Source: Ichthyophis bannanicus (lineage: Eukaryota > Chordata > Amphibia > Gymnophiona > Ichthyophiidae). Taken from it: 64,000 nucleotides of DNA. The translations under genes and the position numbers were made by a program. The notes beneath the pieces were generated by a model that was given only the letters and a program-made list of their open reading frames with translations, was not told the origin of the DNA and made no database searches. Position 1 is the first letter of the stretch. Each line of letters begins with the position of its first letter. The stretch covers positions 326,882,297 through 326,946,296 of the forward strand of contig CM066040.1 in the NCBI GenBank assembly GCA_033557465.1. The letters are read 5' to 3'. Positions 1 through 10,812 of this stretch are shown here, piece by piece.

Positions 1-968
1 CTGCTATGGTCATGTATTATATATCATTTGGTAGGAATATTTAGTCAGAATTTTGGATCCCAACAGTTTTGGGCTCAGCCTGGAAAGGGTTAAGTTCTTA
101 TTAACCCCTTTCGATCTCCTCAACTGTTTTTGGTTATATCTCAGCCCTGCCCGTATTTCTAAGTCAACTGGGCCTGTTATATTATTGTTACCTTTCAGAA
201 CTATCCAGGGGGGAGGGTCTAGTTCAGTTTTAGTGTGCAGGGTGAGATTCCTTAAAAGAAATACCTTGTTCTGATCAGATAGGCTGTTAGGTATAATGCA
301 TTTGTGGGCTTAGCTTTGTCTTGTGTTTTTATGTTTTAGTCTTCAGCAAACACTGTCCTTCTTTCATTGATGGCTGCTCCAGTAGATTTCATGGTCCCTG
401 GAGCTGAACTGATTACAGTTCTTTAGCTAAATGAAACAAACAGAAATGATAGAAAAATTAAGGAAACTGCTTTTGTTTTTCCTTTGACCTTCAAAGTAGA
501 GGTTAAGAGCCCTGACAGGACAATGAAGCATCCCGAGCCCGTAGTTACCAGATTGCGACTTGAAAATGATTTAAATCCTGAGTGAATGAAGAGTCATTCT
601 CACTGAGAATAGTGTATACGATAGACTCTAGTCATACGTAACAGATATGTGGCCGTCATGTTAGGAGCCATATTTCTTTCTATTGGGATTGATGTTATAA
701 CATGTTGCAAAATAATAGTTTTATATTTTAAGGACTTTATCTAAATTGTTCCTATTTAGAATGAGCACATACATCCATTATGCTTATTGCAACTAATCTA
801 AGCTTATGTTTTCTGCTTACCCTTTGTTTAAAGCAATAATACGTTTTTAATAATAAGTTTTTTAATAAGTGCACCCAGAGGAACATTGTTGCATAGTTCT
901 GACTCGTAGTCCACAGGAAAATGCAGTCTGACTGCCCGCCCCCTCTGTCTGTTGTCAAGTACGTCATC
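1..968. other. Unassigned; possible ERV leader
   Basis: No supported gene. AT-rich sequence upstream of the retroviral gag start at 969. I compared it with the 3' LTR at 4920-5408 and found no matching 5' LTR, so the upstream LTR is deleted, lost to decay, or outside the window. The last few hundred bases could be the untranslated leader. I could not identify a primer-binding site with confidence. Confidence 0.4.
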
Positions 969-1817
969 ATGGGGGGGTTGGAGTCCACGCAAATTCCGTT
1001 GAAATGTATGACTAGGAATTTTAGCAAGGGATTTGCTGGAGACTATGGAATAGAAATGTCTCCGTCCCGATTAGAAATGCTTTGTGATAGGGAGTGACCA
1101 GTACTGGTCTCATCATAGCCCCCTGGTGGTACCTTTGATGTTAGTATCATATCCTTAGTTCACCAGATTGCACGAAAAGAACATCCTGACCAGTTCCCTT
1201 ATATAGACTTCTGGTTAAATGTTTGTGAAAAAGAGCCCTCCTGGATGAAACATTGTTATGAGGAACAGTGTAGGATATTTGTAGCAACTACCCAAGGGGC
1301 CCAGAAGCCTGAGGAAAAGAAACTGCCTGTCTATTCAGCCTCAGAGTCCCCAGACATTCCGTCCCTTCCGCCCCAGTTCCTCTATAGGCCAGTCCCCTCG
1401 GCTCTGCTACTATCCCAGGCAGAGCCTATCCAGGAGGAACCCATTCCTGCAGTTTTACCCCGGGTGTCTTCCCAACGGCTCCCGTGGCTGGAGGAGGCGC
1501 TCCCCTCCCCGGCCGGAAGCCCCAGCTCAGTTCAAAGTACTCCGAGTGGGCCACAGTCCACCGATGACACTACAAGCAGGGATTCATTCACCAGTTCAGG
1601 GTCACTCACAGCCAGCGCCCAAGAACATGAAGTGGAACCCCGAAAGTCCCGATTGCCGTATGCCTTCAGAAGTACAACTACCAGTAAAAGGGATGGTCAC
1701 GTTATTCCATTGCGCCAGGTCCAGGGCCTACCCACCCTTAATACCGAAGGCCAGGTCGTGGTAGGGCCAACCAGCCTTGTTAATGTGCCTTTTTCCACCA
1801 CTGATTTACTGAACTGA
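969..1817 (+). pseudogene. gag: ERV gag, matrix to capsid N-terminus
   Basis: The frame starts at an ATG followed by glycine codons, the usual N-myristoylation context of Gag. Two in-frame nonsense codons follow, TGA at 1095-1097 and TAG at 1116-1118. The same frame then stays open from 1119 to 1817. The segment around 1150-1290 reads as a matrix-like region with conserved aromatic residues. A proline/serine-rich stretch (about 1310-1640) is typical of the spacer between matrix and capsid. The capsid N-terminus is visible just before the stop at 1815-1817. Assignment rests on domain order and on the nucleocapsid and protease downstream. Confidence 0.75.
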
Positions 1818-2345
1818 AAGACGCCATACCCCATATGATCCAGCGGCCCAGGAACATTTGCGCATGGTAAATGCTGCATTCGTGAGTCAGTCCCGGGGGA
1901 GACATAAAGCAAAAACTGCAAAAGTTGGAAGGATTTGCGGGCATGAATACAGCCCAGTTAATGGAAGTTGCTCAGAAAGTGTTTTGTGAATCGTGATCAA
2001 GAATGTCAGAGGGAAAGTGAACGTAGAATGAAGAAGAAAGCTGATTTTCTTGCTGCAGCTTTAGTTGAAAGACGCGGAGGAAGTTTCTCGACTCGAGGAC
2101 GTGGAAGGGGCCGATGGTCGGCCCCCATTGGGTGCAAATCAGTGTGCCCACTGTAAGGAAGAAGGACATTGGAAGAATGAATGCCCGAATTTTGACGCCG
2201 CCTCCCGGAGGGGAGGAGGGAGCACTTGGAGAGCAGGGGGCGATTCCGGCATCGGGGAGGAATGCATCGCACACAGTTCCAGCAGAGAGAAGTCGCTGTA
2301 GAGGGAGTGGCAACCATTGAGGGCTATTACACAAATGAAGACTAG
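1818..2345 (+). pseudogene. gag: ERV gag, capsid C-terminus and nucleocapsid
   Basis: Most of capsid appears deleted: sequence resembling the end of capsid resumes almost directly after the capsid N-terminus at about 1825. A charged, Arg/Glu-rich segment (1968-2110) leads into one CCHC zinc knuckle at 2143-2184 (C-x2-C-x4-H-x4-C, core CAHCKEEGHWKNEC), the RNA-packaging motif of nucleocapsid. The knuckle lies in reading frame 1 and the C-terminal Gag residues in frame 3, so at least one small indel separates them. Gag ends in TAG at 2343-2345, in frame with protease. Confidence 0.8.
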
Positions 2346-3851
2346 GTCAGACCGGGCTCCAAGTTCTCTCTGGGTCCCCAGGAGCCTATGGTCAGTTTGA
2401 AGATTGGGGACCAATGTATGGACTTCATGGTGGATACGGGGGCCGAACATTCAGTGGTGGCAAAGCCAGTGGTCCCTTTGTCCTCTCGATCTGTCACCAT
2501 TGTTGGGGCCACTGGGACTAGGGCCACCAAGCCTTTTCTGCAGAACCGCATGTGTGAACTAGGGGGACAGAAAATAACGCACCAGTTCCTGTATATGCCT
2601 GAATGCCCTATTCCACTTTTGGGCCGAGATATGCTGGCCAAGCTCCAGGCGCAGATATGCTTTGCTGAGGGGGGAGAAATGCAAATGACTGTAAACTCAA
2701 AGCCTGCTGGATTGATGGTGCTGACTATCCCCCAAGAAGAAGAGTGGTGGTTCTATAGTGCACCTCCAACCAAGACAGTCAGTTCCTGTATATCCACCAA
2801 CCTTTCAGTTCCGCCTGAAGTATGGGCGGAGGATAATCCACCTGGCCTAGCGAAGAACACAGCCCCCATCATTGTCACCCTCAAGCCAGGAGCGGAACCA
2901 GTGCATGTGAAACAGTATCCTCTTCCTCGACCAGCTATTGAAGGTATCCACTGCCATCTGATGAAACTGCTGAAGAATGGACTTCTTAAAGAATGCCAGT
3001 CACCTTGGAACACCCCCCTTCTCCCAGTTAAGAAACCAGGGACGGGAGATTACCACCCAGTACAGGATTTGAGGTGAGTGAATGATGCAGTTGTAACTAT
3101 ACATCCAGTGGTATCAAATTCTTATACTCTCTTGGGACTGATTCCTGCTGAAGCTACTCACTTCACTGTTTTGGATTTAAAGGATGCCTTCTTTTGCATA
3201 CGCCTAGCATCCACCAGTCAACTCCTGTTTGCGTTTGAATGGGAGAACCTGACCACCGGAAGGCGAGGCCAACTCACCTGGACTCAATTACCTCAAGGAC
3301 TCAAGAACTCACCCAACATCTTCAGTGCTGCTCTTAATCAAGATCTATCAAGTTACTCTATGACTCCAGGAAAAAGAGTCTTACTCCAGTATGTGGATGA
3401 CCTGCTTGTAGCCACCAACTCCAAAACTGAATGTTTGCAAGCCACCAGTGATCTCTTGCACCTCCTGAATGAAGCTCGATACAAGGTCTCCAGAGCCAAG
3501 GCGCAGTTGTGCCAAACAGAAGTAAAATACCTGGAATTCCATCTGTCCAGAGGGGTCCGGAGATTGGGACCCGAGCGAAAGGAAGCAGTATGCTGCATCC
3601 CTACCCCCACCACCAGAAAGCAGGTGAGGGCCTTCTTGGGAGCTGCCGGCTACTGCCGAATATGGATACCCAACTTCACGCTCTTGGAAAAGCCATTGTA
3701 CCAAGCCATCAAAGGAGTGGAACGATCTCCCATGGAATGGGGCCTAGAACAGGATAAAGCGTTCAAATCGTTGAAAGCTGTTTTGATGTCATCACCAGCC
3801 TTGGGCCTACCAGATGTACCGAAGCCATTGAAGCCGACAAACTCACCTTAG
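2346..3851 (+). pseudogene. pol: ERV pol: protease and reverse transcriptase
   Basis: The frame continues directly after the TAG that ends gag. Protease is shown by the aspartyl motif VDTGAEHS near 2427-2450. Reverse transcriptase follows from about 2890, with fingers motifs (SPWNTPLLPVKK at about 2998) and the catalytic YVDD at 3390-3401. One nonsense codon, TGA at 3075-3077, breaks an otherwise open frame in the fingers region. RT thumb and connection sequence runs to the stop at 3849-3851. The catalytic residues are intact but the copy cannot make a full Pol. Confidence 0.88.
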
Positions 3852-4360
3852 GTCAGGGTCTCTAGGTTACAGGGCCACACTCTGTCCTAACCCTCATGGA
3901 ACATAAAGGAAATTACAGGTTCATGAATTCCCACATGCTAAAGTACCTAAGCATGCTGTGCGAAAACCCTCGATTACAGTTGATTGTCAGTCAAGCTCTG
4001 AACCCTGCTACACTATTACCAGTTGGTCCAGGTCCACCCGACCATGATTGCTTGGAAGTAATGGATACTGTGTTCTCCAGTTGCCCTGATTTAACCGATC
4101 TTCCACTGAACAACCCTGAACAGACTTTCTTTGTGGATGGAAGCACTCTTGTCATCAACGGACAACGTCGTGCTGGCTATGCAGTAGTGACCCTGGACAT
4201 GGTAGTTGAATCTTAAGCTTTGCCCCCAGGAACCTCAGCACAGGAGGCTGAACTGATAGCCCTCACTAGGTCACTGATAATAGGAACAGGGCTCCGCTTG
4301 AATGTGTACACAGACTCCATCCCCCAGGTCCAACTGTAATCCCTGAATCATTGGGCCCAG
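3852..4360 (+). pseudogene. pol: ERV pol: connection and RNase H remnant
   Basis: The frame shifts relative to the RT block (frame 2 from 3896). RNase H is recognised by FFVDGSTL at about 4128-4151, which holds the first catalytic aspartate, and by VYTDS near 4306-4320, which holds a later one. A TAA at 4214-4216 and a TAA at 4337-4339 interrupt the domain. No integrase HHCC or DDE signature follows, so integrase is deleted or unrecognisable. Confidence 0.7.
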
Positions 4361-4908
4361 CCTTTGTCCATGCTTTTCACCAAGCCACACATTATAGGAA
4401 AAACAGCTATAGAAAAAGCTTTTAGGCCCCATTTCTATATCCCGCTGCTAGGGGATATGAGTCAGATTGGATCCGAAATCACTAGACAAGAGCTGTTGGC
4501 TTTAGGTTCTGTCTTACAGAGTCTCCACGTTTGGGTACTAATGTAGAATCTACAGCCCTACTCCTGCCACCACCAGAAGCTGGCAGGTCCACGTACGGCA
4601 GAAGCTTGAGGAACCTACAGCCCTACTCCTGTTACCCACCGGAAGCTGACAGGTCTACATACGGCGGAAGCTGTGGAAGAAAAGAACTTAAGTGATAGCT
4701 ATGTGTTTGCTTCTCCCATGTTTCCTACCCCTGTGCTTGCGAATGTTTACCTCAATCATAGACAATAGTACTGTAGAACGTAAGGCAGCAGCCAGAGTGT
4801 TAGCCATCTGGCAGTATCAGGCTATACCCCAAAATGAAGTATCAGTTTAACAAGAGTCCCGCATGTGATTAGTTTCTCACCCTCTCTTTATTTGGGTTGA
4901 GAATAATC
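4361..4908 (+). other. ERV 3' remnant between RNase H and LTR
   Basis: About 550 bp lie between RNase H and the polypurine tract, too little for integrase plus env. A 60-codon frame (4364-4546) matches nothing I can name. A 65-nt imperfect tandem duplication lies at 4550-4679. I see no transmembrane segment or other env feature. Confidence 0.5.
4550..4679 (+). repeat. 65-nt imperfect tandem duplication
   Basis: Two adjacent copies (4550-4614 and 4615-4679) both begin CTACAGCCCTACTCCTG and both contain a CAGGTCYACRTACGGC core. They differ at several bases, so the duplication is not very recent. It lies in the deleted part of the ERV. Confidence 0.85.
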
Positions 4909-4919
4909 AAAGGGGAGAA
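4909..4919 (+). promoter_or_regulatory. ERV polypurine tract
   Basis: The purine run AAAGGGGAGAA ends one base before the TG that starts the LTR at 4920. This is the expected site of plus-strand DNA priming in a retrovirus. Confidence 0.8.
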
Positions 4920-5408
4920 TGTGATAGGCTATGGCCTGTAAACTAGGCCTAGATCCTAACCCCCACCTGAGAGTAGTATTGAAAAGAACCAAAGTTTAGA
5001 AATCTGCTTTAAACTGCTTTTTGAAAGTCCCTTTTCTTCCCCCATGAAGTTTGTATAAGTTCTTTATGCTTGGTTTGTTCTGTCCTTGCATTCTCTGAGC
5101 TAGAAATGACCTTGCAGTAGAAATGTATCTATACCTAGAAACTGTGCCTTTGTTAGAACAGTCCAAGAAGGGGGAACAGGGAGCTAGGCCCAGAGAGGGT
5201 CCCCGATTGGATAGGTACAAGGGGCGTTGGGACCAATAGAAAGTTTGCCTGTATCAAATTGTTAAAAATGTATATAAGGAATTTGCTTCTGTTTTCTATT
5301 GCTCAGACCTTTTTGGACACAGTCCTGTCTGGGCCTGTGCACAATAAATTGGTTTGGATCCTGTACCTGACTCCTGGTTTTATTCATTGCATGCACTTCG
5401 CTGCTACA
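4920..5408 (+). repeat. ERV 3' LTR
   Basis: Starts TGTGATAGG directly after the polypurine tract and ends CTGCTACA, the TG...CA pattern with short inverted ends. It carries CCAAT at 5233-5237, a TATA-like box (TATATAA) at 5271-5277 and AATAAA at 5343-5348, in the expected U3-R order. Length about 489 bp. No second copy was found in the window. Confidence 0.8.
5233..5280 (+). promoter_or_regulatory. ERV LTR promoter (CCAAT and TATA)
   Basis: CCAAT at 5233-5237 and TATATAA at 5271-5277 are spaced as in retroviral U3 promoters. The polyadenylation signal AATAAA lies about 65 bp downstream, which places R between them. Confidence 0.6.
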
Positions 5409-5545
5409 CTACTAATAATAATCATTTATATAAAACTACAAGGAATATACAGTGCTGTATGGACACATATAAGACGGTTCCCGCTCATCAGAGCTTACAA
5501 TCTAATCAAGCCAGACAGTACAATAGATGACGACGAGTGTACAAT
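5409..5545 (+). repeat. Interspersed repeat with LINE-like tail
   Basis: Contains TTTATATAAA, a CAGTGCTGTA core and a following GCTTACAATCTAA segment. The same arrangement recurs at 34424-34535 and in part at 55345-55440. This resembles the 3' region of L2-type LINEs and SINEs derived from them. Confidence 0.6.
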
Positions 5546-5572
5546 AGGGAAGGCAAGGAGACAGAAGGAGAA

Positions 5573-5655
5573 AGAGAAATTAGACTTACCTGCTAATTGT
5601 GGTTCCTTGAGGAACTCCAGTCCAGTCCCAAAACTTCTGGGTAGTGAACCTCTTC
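5573..5655 (-). repeat. DIRS-A right terminal inverted repeat
   Basis: This segment is the reverse complement of the first half of the region at 7620-7730 over about 50 bp (core AGACTTACCTGCTAATTGTG). On the element strand it reads CAG|GTAAGT facing outward. Confidence 0.8.
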
Positions 5656-5740
5656 CAGCAGCTTGGAGACTGAGCACGTCATCTTTCGATGACCCCCTGT
5701 ACTTAAGTAGCTGGCATTACCTACCAGCCCCATTACCTAC

Positions 5741-6669
5741 TGTGGTGGTGAGACAGGGTTAGAGCCCAAGAAAATGCTGAAAAAACAGCCATTTATTTCT
5801 GAACAGAGAAAAGGTTCAGGGAGGTTCGGGGTTAAAACTCTGACCAGAGAAAAAAACTGTGTGTATAGAGCTGCAGAGATTGAGCCACACCCTAGCTCCA
5901 TGGAAACCAGGGGAGGTGACGAGGAGAGCCCGGGGGTGGAGTCTAGAGCTATAGGGCAGACACAATCATATAAGCTGGGAAAAGCAGCAGTGGAAAGGGA
6001 CGAGAGGAGGCTGGGAAATGGGAGGAGCCCATGAGACGTGGGAGACGAGAACAGCAAGGAGACAAGCAGGAGGAGAGTGCTCTGAGGAGGAGACGTCCTC
6101 CAGGAGGGAGGAGACTAACAGAGAGTCTCGGGAAACTAAAGGAAGTGAGGAGACCAGGAGAACACGTGTAAGAGGAAAGTGTGCCAGCAAATGCCTCAAA
6201 GAGAAGCCCTATTGCACGCAGCAGACAGACCACTCCAGCCCTGAAGGTAGTCCAGTTTGTAGAGAGAGTACAGCTGGCTTGGAAGACAGGAGAGTTGGCT
6301 CTGTGGGGAATGCTGAAGGAACGCAAGGTAAAGGAATATCTTTGAGAGAGTCTGTGAACACTATTCCACCTTTGGCAAAGTCTGAGGGAAGACTGGTTGC
6401 TGGGAAAAAGGTGAGCACGTTGCAAGCTTTAAAGAGTTTGTTAAGAGATAATAATCTCCTCTATCCTTCCTCTGTAACTCAGCCTAGAAAGGAATCCCAG
6501 TGGGGTCAGGTTTTGAAACTCTTGGAGAAGTTAAAGCCTGTTATAGACGCTGAGGACAGACAGGTGCTGAGTGAATCAAATGAGGAGCTCAATGAAATAG
6601 GGGAATGCTGTTCAGATAATCCGTTCTGACTCAGAGATGGATTGCTCTTATTGCACTAGTCAGAAGTAG
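5741..6669 (+). pseudogene. LTR-encoded ORF, copy 1 (frameshifted)
   Basis: The frame is open from the first base of the LTR (TGT = Cys) to a stop at 6032-6034. It continues as a homologous frame at 6018-6629 and then as a third frame ending at about 6669. Protein similarity to the gypsy LTR frame is clear: a block around SSMETRG, a charged Glu/Arg/Ser-rich middle, a KKVS...LKSLL segment, and an acidic tail ending in MDCSYC. Two indels break it. The total span of about 309 codons is close to the 326 and 330 codons of the intact copies. Function unknown; no known domain recognised. Confidence 0.65.
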
Positions 6670-7314
6670 CAAAGCTGAGCGTTTTTTTTTAAGCAGTGGA
6701 AAAAACCCAGGAGCTTTGGGAAATACACGTCTCACTGGAAATTGTGTTAATTAAAGCATTAAGGTCTGAGCTAGCCAGCCAGGCTCAGAGGAGATGGTAA
6801 ATGCTTGAAGTGAAAGAAAAGCCAATGTTTGCAACTTAAGAATGAAGCATGCAAAACTGTTTAAAAGGAAATGATATTAATGTTTGTCAGCTTGTAGCCA
6901 AGTATTTTATATGCTGTGCAGAGCCCTGAGGAGATACGGGTTTCTGTTGTATCAAGCCTGGTTCTGAAGAAGCTGATCTTTATGGAAGGAAAAGATTTTG
7001 TTGCAACGTTTAAAGCAAGCTGTTGAGAACATGTGATGCATGGACTATGCTGTAAAGTTTTGTTCTTTGAATGGAGAAGTATCCAATTTATGTTTGATAA
7101 TATATGAACTGCTGATAAAGACGTTCTGTGGCTAGGAAGAAAATTATCATAAATAAATTTTCCTGTGCACCTTTTGAAACCCTCGGCTAAATTTGCTTAT
7201 TTATACAACTACATTATTTGAAAGCCCCAGCACTGAGCAATCAGGCTGGCAAAGGACATAAAGAGGTAGGCCCACTACTAATAGGCAACCGCCTAACCAG
7301 TAGGGGGCGCAACA
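5741..7314 (+). mobile_element. Solo LTR of gypsy family with LTR-encoded frame
   Basis: Begins TGTGGTGG and ends GGGGGCGCAACA. Both ends match the LTR of the complete gypsy element at 22212-28975: TGTGATGG at the start and the shared block AGGCAACCGCCTA before the end (in the + orientation of this copy). Flanks are CTAC (5737-5740) and CTAT (7315-7318), a 4-bp target duplication with one mismatch. AATAAA lies at 7152-7157. Length about 1574 bp. It interrupts the terminal region of DIRS-A. Confidence 0.85.
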
Positions 7315-7619
7315 CTATTGACAAAGCAGACTCACAGGAGCAACAAATAAGTAATTAAAGTAAATAAAACATATCTACATCACTGCTACTCTTTTCTTCC
7401 CCTGCTGAGAAGGAATTCCCACACCTCCCCCGACCGGGAAGGTCTCCCTACAGGATCCCTGAGGAGAGCTCTCCCATACGGAGCGCAGGACTGAGAGCCC
7501 ATCCGATATGCTCCCCCCCAGGAGCCGACTTCCCGGCCTTCTCTCTGGCCCCCCCTTGACCCCTAACCACTTGGCTAAACCGGTTGCCTAGGTAGGAGCA
7601 CCTGCACTAACACCTAAAG

Positions 7620-7730
7620 GTGGGATTCGGGACTGGATAGGAGTTCCTCAAGGAACCACAATTAGCAGGTAAGTCTAATTTCTCTTTCCTTATCATCCCT
7701 CCAGTCCAGTCCCGAAACCTCTGGGATGTA
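7620..7730 (-). repeat. DIRS-A internal complementary region
   Basis: On the plus strand this reads TCAAGGAACCACAATTAGCA, then a donor-like AG|GTAAGT at about 7665, then CCCTCCAGTCCAGTCCCG. The first half is complementary to the right terminal repeat at 5573-5655. In DIRS elements this region pairs with both termini and is thought to template circular intermediates. Confidence 0.75.
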
Positions 7731-7805
7731 CACCGCGCTTATTTTAATAGCGCGGTATAGAAGAAATGTTAAATAAATAAATAAATGTAACAGAGCAGTA
7801 AGAAT

Positions 7806-9096
7806 CTAACGGGAGGGACTTGCCACATCAGCCTGAAGCACCGCTGCTCCAAACCGTGCGTCCTTTGCCGTTTGAACGTCCAGGCGATAATGCTTCGCGA
7901 ACGTATGGAGAGAGGACCAGGTTGCTGCTCTGCAAATCTCCTCCGGCAGCACCAAACTAAACTCTGACCAGGAGACCACCTGCGCTCTTGTGGAATGTGC
8001 CCGCAACCCCATCGGCATCACTATGCCCTTCAAGATATAAGTTGACGTGATTGCCTCTCTAATCCACCTGGAAATGGAAGCCTTGGCCACCGCTTCTTCC
8101 TTGCGTGGCCCCCTGAACAGCACAAACAAGTGATCGGACTTCCTGAAGGACACAGTCCTCGTCAGATAATGCCGCAGAACCCTTCTGACATCCAAACGAC
8201 GCAACTGCAGACTAGTGAGCCCAAGTCCGTTCCTGAGAGGGTCGGTAGGGACACCGCCTGATTCAGATAAGGTGAAACCACCTTGAGCAGGAAGGAAGGT
8301 ACCATCCGGAGAACCACCTTTTCCCAGGAAAATGAAAGGAAGGGCTCCAGACACAATAAAGCCTGGATCTCCGAGATCCTGCACGCTGAGCAAATCGCCA
8401 CCAGGAAAACTGCTTTCAGCATCACATCTTTCAATGACGCTCGCCCCAACGGCTCAAAAGGTTCACCAGAAAGTGCCGTCAACATCAGGTTAAGAGCCCA
8501 TTGAGGAACTTCTGCCTTCTTGGCAGTCACAAGTGAATCATCGCCTTCAGGAAGTGCAGCACATCAGGGTGTGTACCCAACATCACCCCCAAACCTTCCC
8601 CCGATAACAGTGAACTAGTGGTTAGTCTCTTATCGAAACCATCCTGCAGAAAGGCCAGAATATCCGGTACCGAACTCGAGGTAGGTAGGAGGATATGCCT
8701 GTCTTCACACCACGCCTCAAAAATGCGCCACATCTGGATATAAGCTAGAAATGTAGACCTTTTCTGGGCCTTCAATAAAGTGGCTATCACTGGACCGGAA
8801 TACCCTTTCCGCCTCAGCCTCGCCCTTTCAAGAGCCATGCCGTAAGCGAAAAATCGATCCACATGAGGCATGGCCACCGGCCCTTGTGTCAACAGATCCT
8901 CCCGAGACGGAAGCCACCATGCTCTATCCACCAGGATCCTGACCAGATCAGCATACCACAGCCACCTCGGACAATCCAGGGTTATTAGAATGACCAACCT
9001 TCTGTGCGCCTCTATCCGCTGAACCACATGACCTATGAGTGCCCATGGAGGAAAGACAGAGGAGCCCTTCTTCCGGCCACCTCTGCATGAGGGCAT
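7806..9096 (-). pseudogene. DIRS-A tyrosine recombinase
   Basis: The N-terminal part (8527-9096) includes a core-binding-like helical region. The catalytic part spans 8162-8530 and 7806-8393 in two frames, so there is a frameshift near 8300. Catalytic boxes can be seen: box I arginine in SACRISEIQAL, box II HSTR in AHSTRAQ, and the C-terminal nucleophile region HTFAKHYRLD with its tyrosine. These are the R...HxxR...Y residues of tyrosine recombinases. The catalytic residues are intact but the frame is broken. Confidence 0.8.
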
Positions 9097-9598
9097 CCAG
9101 CCCCTCTGACATCGTCTCCTTTCTCCTGCTGAAGAACCGGCTCATCTTGGCTGACTGAAGTATCACCATGAGGTCCATAACCGGCTCGCCCCAGCGGCAC
9201 ACCACCTGCTTGAAGATGTACTGATTCAATGTCCACTCACCCGGATTGACGTGCACCCAGCTGAGGAAATCTGCCTTCAGATTGTCAACTCCCGCTATGT
9301 GCACCGCCGAAAGGGCCTGCAGATGGTTCTCCACCCAAACTAACAGCCCCTCTGCCTCTTCTAAGACCGCGCTGCCTGTACCTTCCTGACAGTTGATGTA
9401 GACTACTGTGGTCGCACTGTCTGACAGGAATCGAACTGTCTTCCCATGTAGCCAAGTCCTGAAGCTCTGAAGTGCCAGGACCACTGCCCGCATCTCCAAC
9501 CTGTTCACGGACCAAAGGGCTTCCTGCAAGCTCCACTGCCCTTGAGCAAACTGTTCCTCGCAATAGGCCCCCCCAACCTATTAGCCTGGCATTTATCA
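8948..9598 (-). pseudogene. DIRS-A RNase H
   Basis: DIRS-type RNase H: the frame at 8948-9529 contains NRLEMRAVVLAL, FLSDSATTVVYIN and a GVDNLKADFLS segment that match the family's acidic catalytic positions. It follows the RT at a frameshift near 9600 and precedes the recombinase, the normal DIRS order. Confidence 0.75.
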
Positions 9599-10291
9599 TC
9601 AGCAGGATCCATGATGGGGATTCGAGGGGCATGCCCTACTCCAGATTCCCTGGCCACAGCCACTAGCGAAGTGCATGTCTGGCCCACCTGGGATATGGGA
9701 GTCGCTAAGACGGGCCGACGGGTGGGACCACTGCCTCAGGAGAGCCCTCTGCAAGGGGCGCATATGCGCTCTCGCCCACGGCACAAGCTCAAGCATAGCT
9801 GCCATGGTCCCCAGTACTTGCAGATAGTCCCAAGCCGATGGCTTGGGCATCCTCAGGAACTGGTGCACCAGTCGCCTCAGACCCTGTGCACGCTGTTTTG
9901 GCAGAAAAACCTTCCCCACTCTGGTGTTGAAGCGGGCTCCTAAATACTCTAGTTCTTGAGACGGAACCAAATGGCTCTTGTCCTGATTTACAACCCATCT
10001 GAGACTTTCCAAAAACAGCACCACTCTTTTCACTGCATCTTCGCTCTCGCTTCTGGATTTCGTCCGGATCAGCCAGTCGTCAAGATATGAGTGTACCAGA
10101 ATCCCTTCCTTGCACAGTGCTGCCGCTATAACCACCATTACCTTGGTGAAGGTACCCAGAGCCGTCGCCAGGCCGAATGGCAGTGCCTGAAACTGAATAT
10201 GCCCCATTGGGACCGTGCATCGTAGAAATTGCTGATGTTCTGGCCGAATGGGAATGTGGAGATAAGCTTCCGTGAGGTTGAGTGCCGTCAA
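9599..10291 (-). pseudogene. DIRS-A reverse transcriptase, catalytic part
   Basis: The frame carries LTEAYLHIPI, LPFGLATA and the catalytic box YLDDWLI, the standard motif set of DIRS RT. It is open for 230 codons. The N-terminal part of RT is displaced to 10846-11065 by an L2 fragment. Confidence 0.85.
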
Positions 10292-10314
10292 GAACTCCCC
10301 GGCTCTTATTGCGG

Positions 10315-10812
10315 TTATTTATTTATTTTATTTATTTGTGTGTTTTATATATCGCTATATTGGGAAATCATAGCGGTTTACAATTAAAACAACCGATACA
10401 TTAAACACTGTAACAATAAATGGTGCAATAACAGGCAATCAAGAATGTACATGATTCAAGAAAGTTTTAACTTATATACAGCATATTTACAGTTCTGTTG
10501 ATCGATAATATCCATCAGTACAGGATGGGGTTAAGGGATGGGTGATTTATTGACCAGTTTGATTGGTCGGATAGCCTAGAGGCGAGGAGGGGGGGAAATT
10601 ATGTTGGGTCAGTGAGAGTTCTAATTTCATTTTGCCCAAAATGTTCTGTGAAGAGATGGGTTTTGAGTTGGGAGCGGAACGAGGCTGTCTAATGTTTCGG
10701 AGACTGGGTGCTAGGGAGTTCCAGAGCATTGGGGATATAAACTCAAATGCTCTGCTGCTGGTGCACTGTTTAGACTTACGGAAAGCTGATGAGGTAGAGA
10801 GAGTGTTGGCTA
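10315..10812 (-). repeat. L2-like LINE 3' fragment inside DIRS-A
   Basis: An ATTTATTTATT tail at low coordinates and a coding remnant (about 10600-10800) with AFEFISPMLWNSLAPSLRN, a typical L2-type ORF2 C-terminus, show a minus-strand 3'-truncated LINE. It splits the DIRS-A RT: the motif order on each side is continuous when the insert is skipped. Confidence 0.7.

Larger units (their letters stand above)
969..5408 (+). mobile_element. Class-I (gamma-like) endogenous retrovirus, defective
   Basis: Gag, protease, reverse transcriptase and RNase H follow each other on the plus strand and end in a polypurine tract and a 3' LTR. The order, a single CCHC knuckle, and protease starting just after a TAG at the end of Gag fit the gammaretrovirus-like group. 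The copy is defective: gag has nonsense codons and a large capsid deletion, pol has a TGA and frameshifts, and neither integrase nor env can be recognised between RNase H and the LTR. It is an old, non-coding copy. The DIRS-A insertion lies about 165 bp downstream. Confidence 0.85.

Noticed and set aside
1..968. A 5' LTR for the ERV
   Set aside because: No stretch matches the 3' LTR at 4920-5408 beyond short chance words.
4361..4908. ERV env or integrase
   Set aside because: Too short, and no HHCC/DDE, signal peptide or membrane segment.
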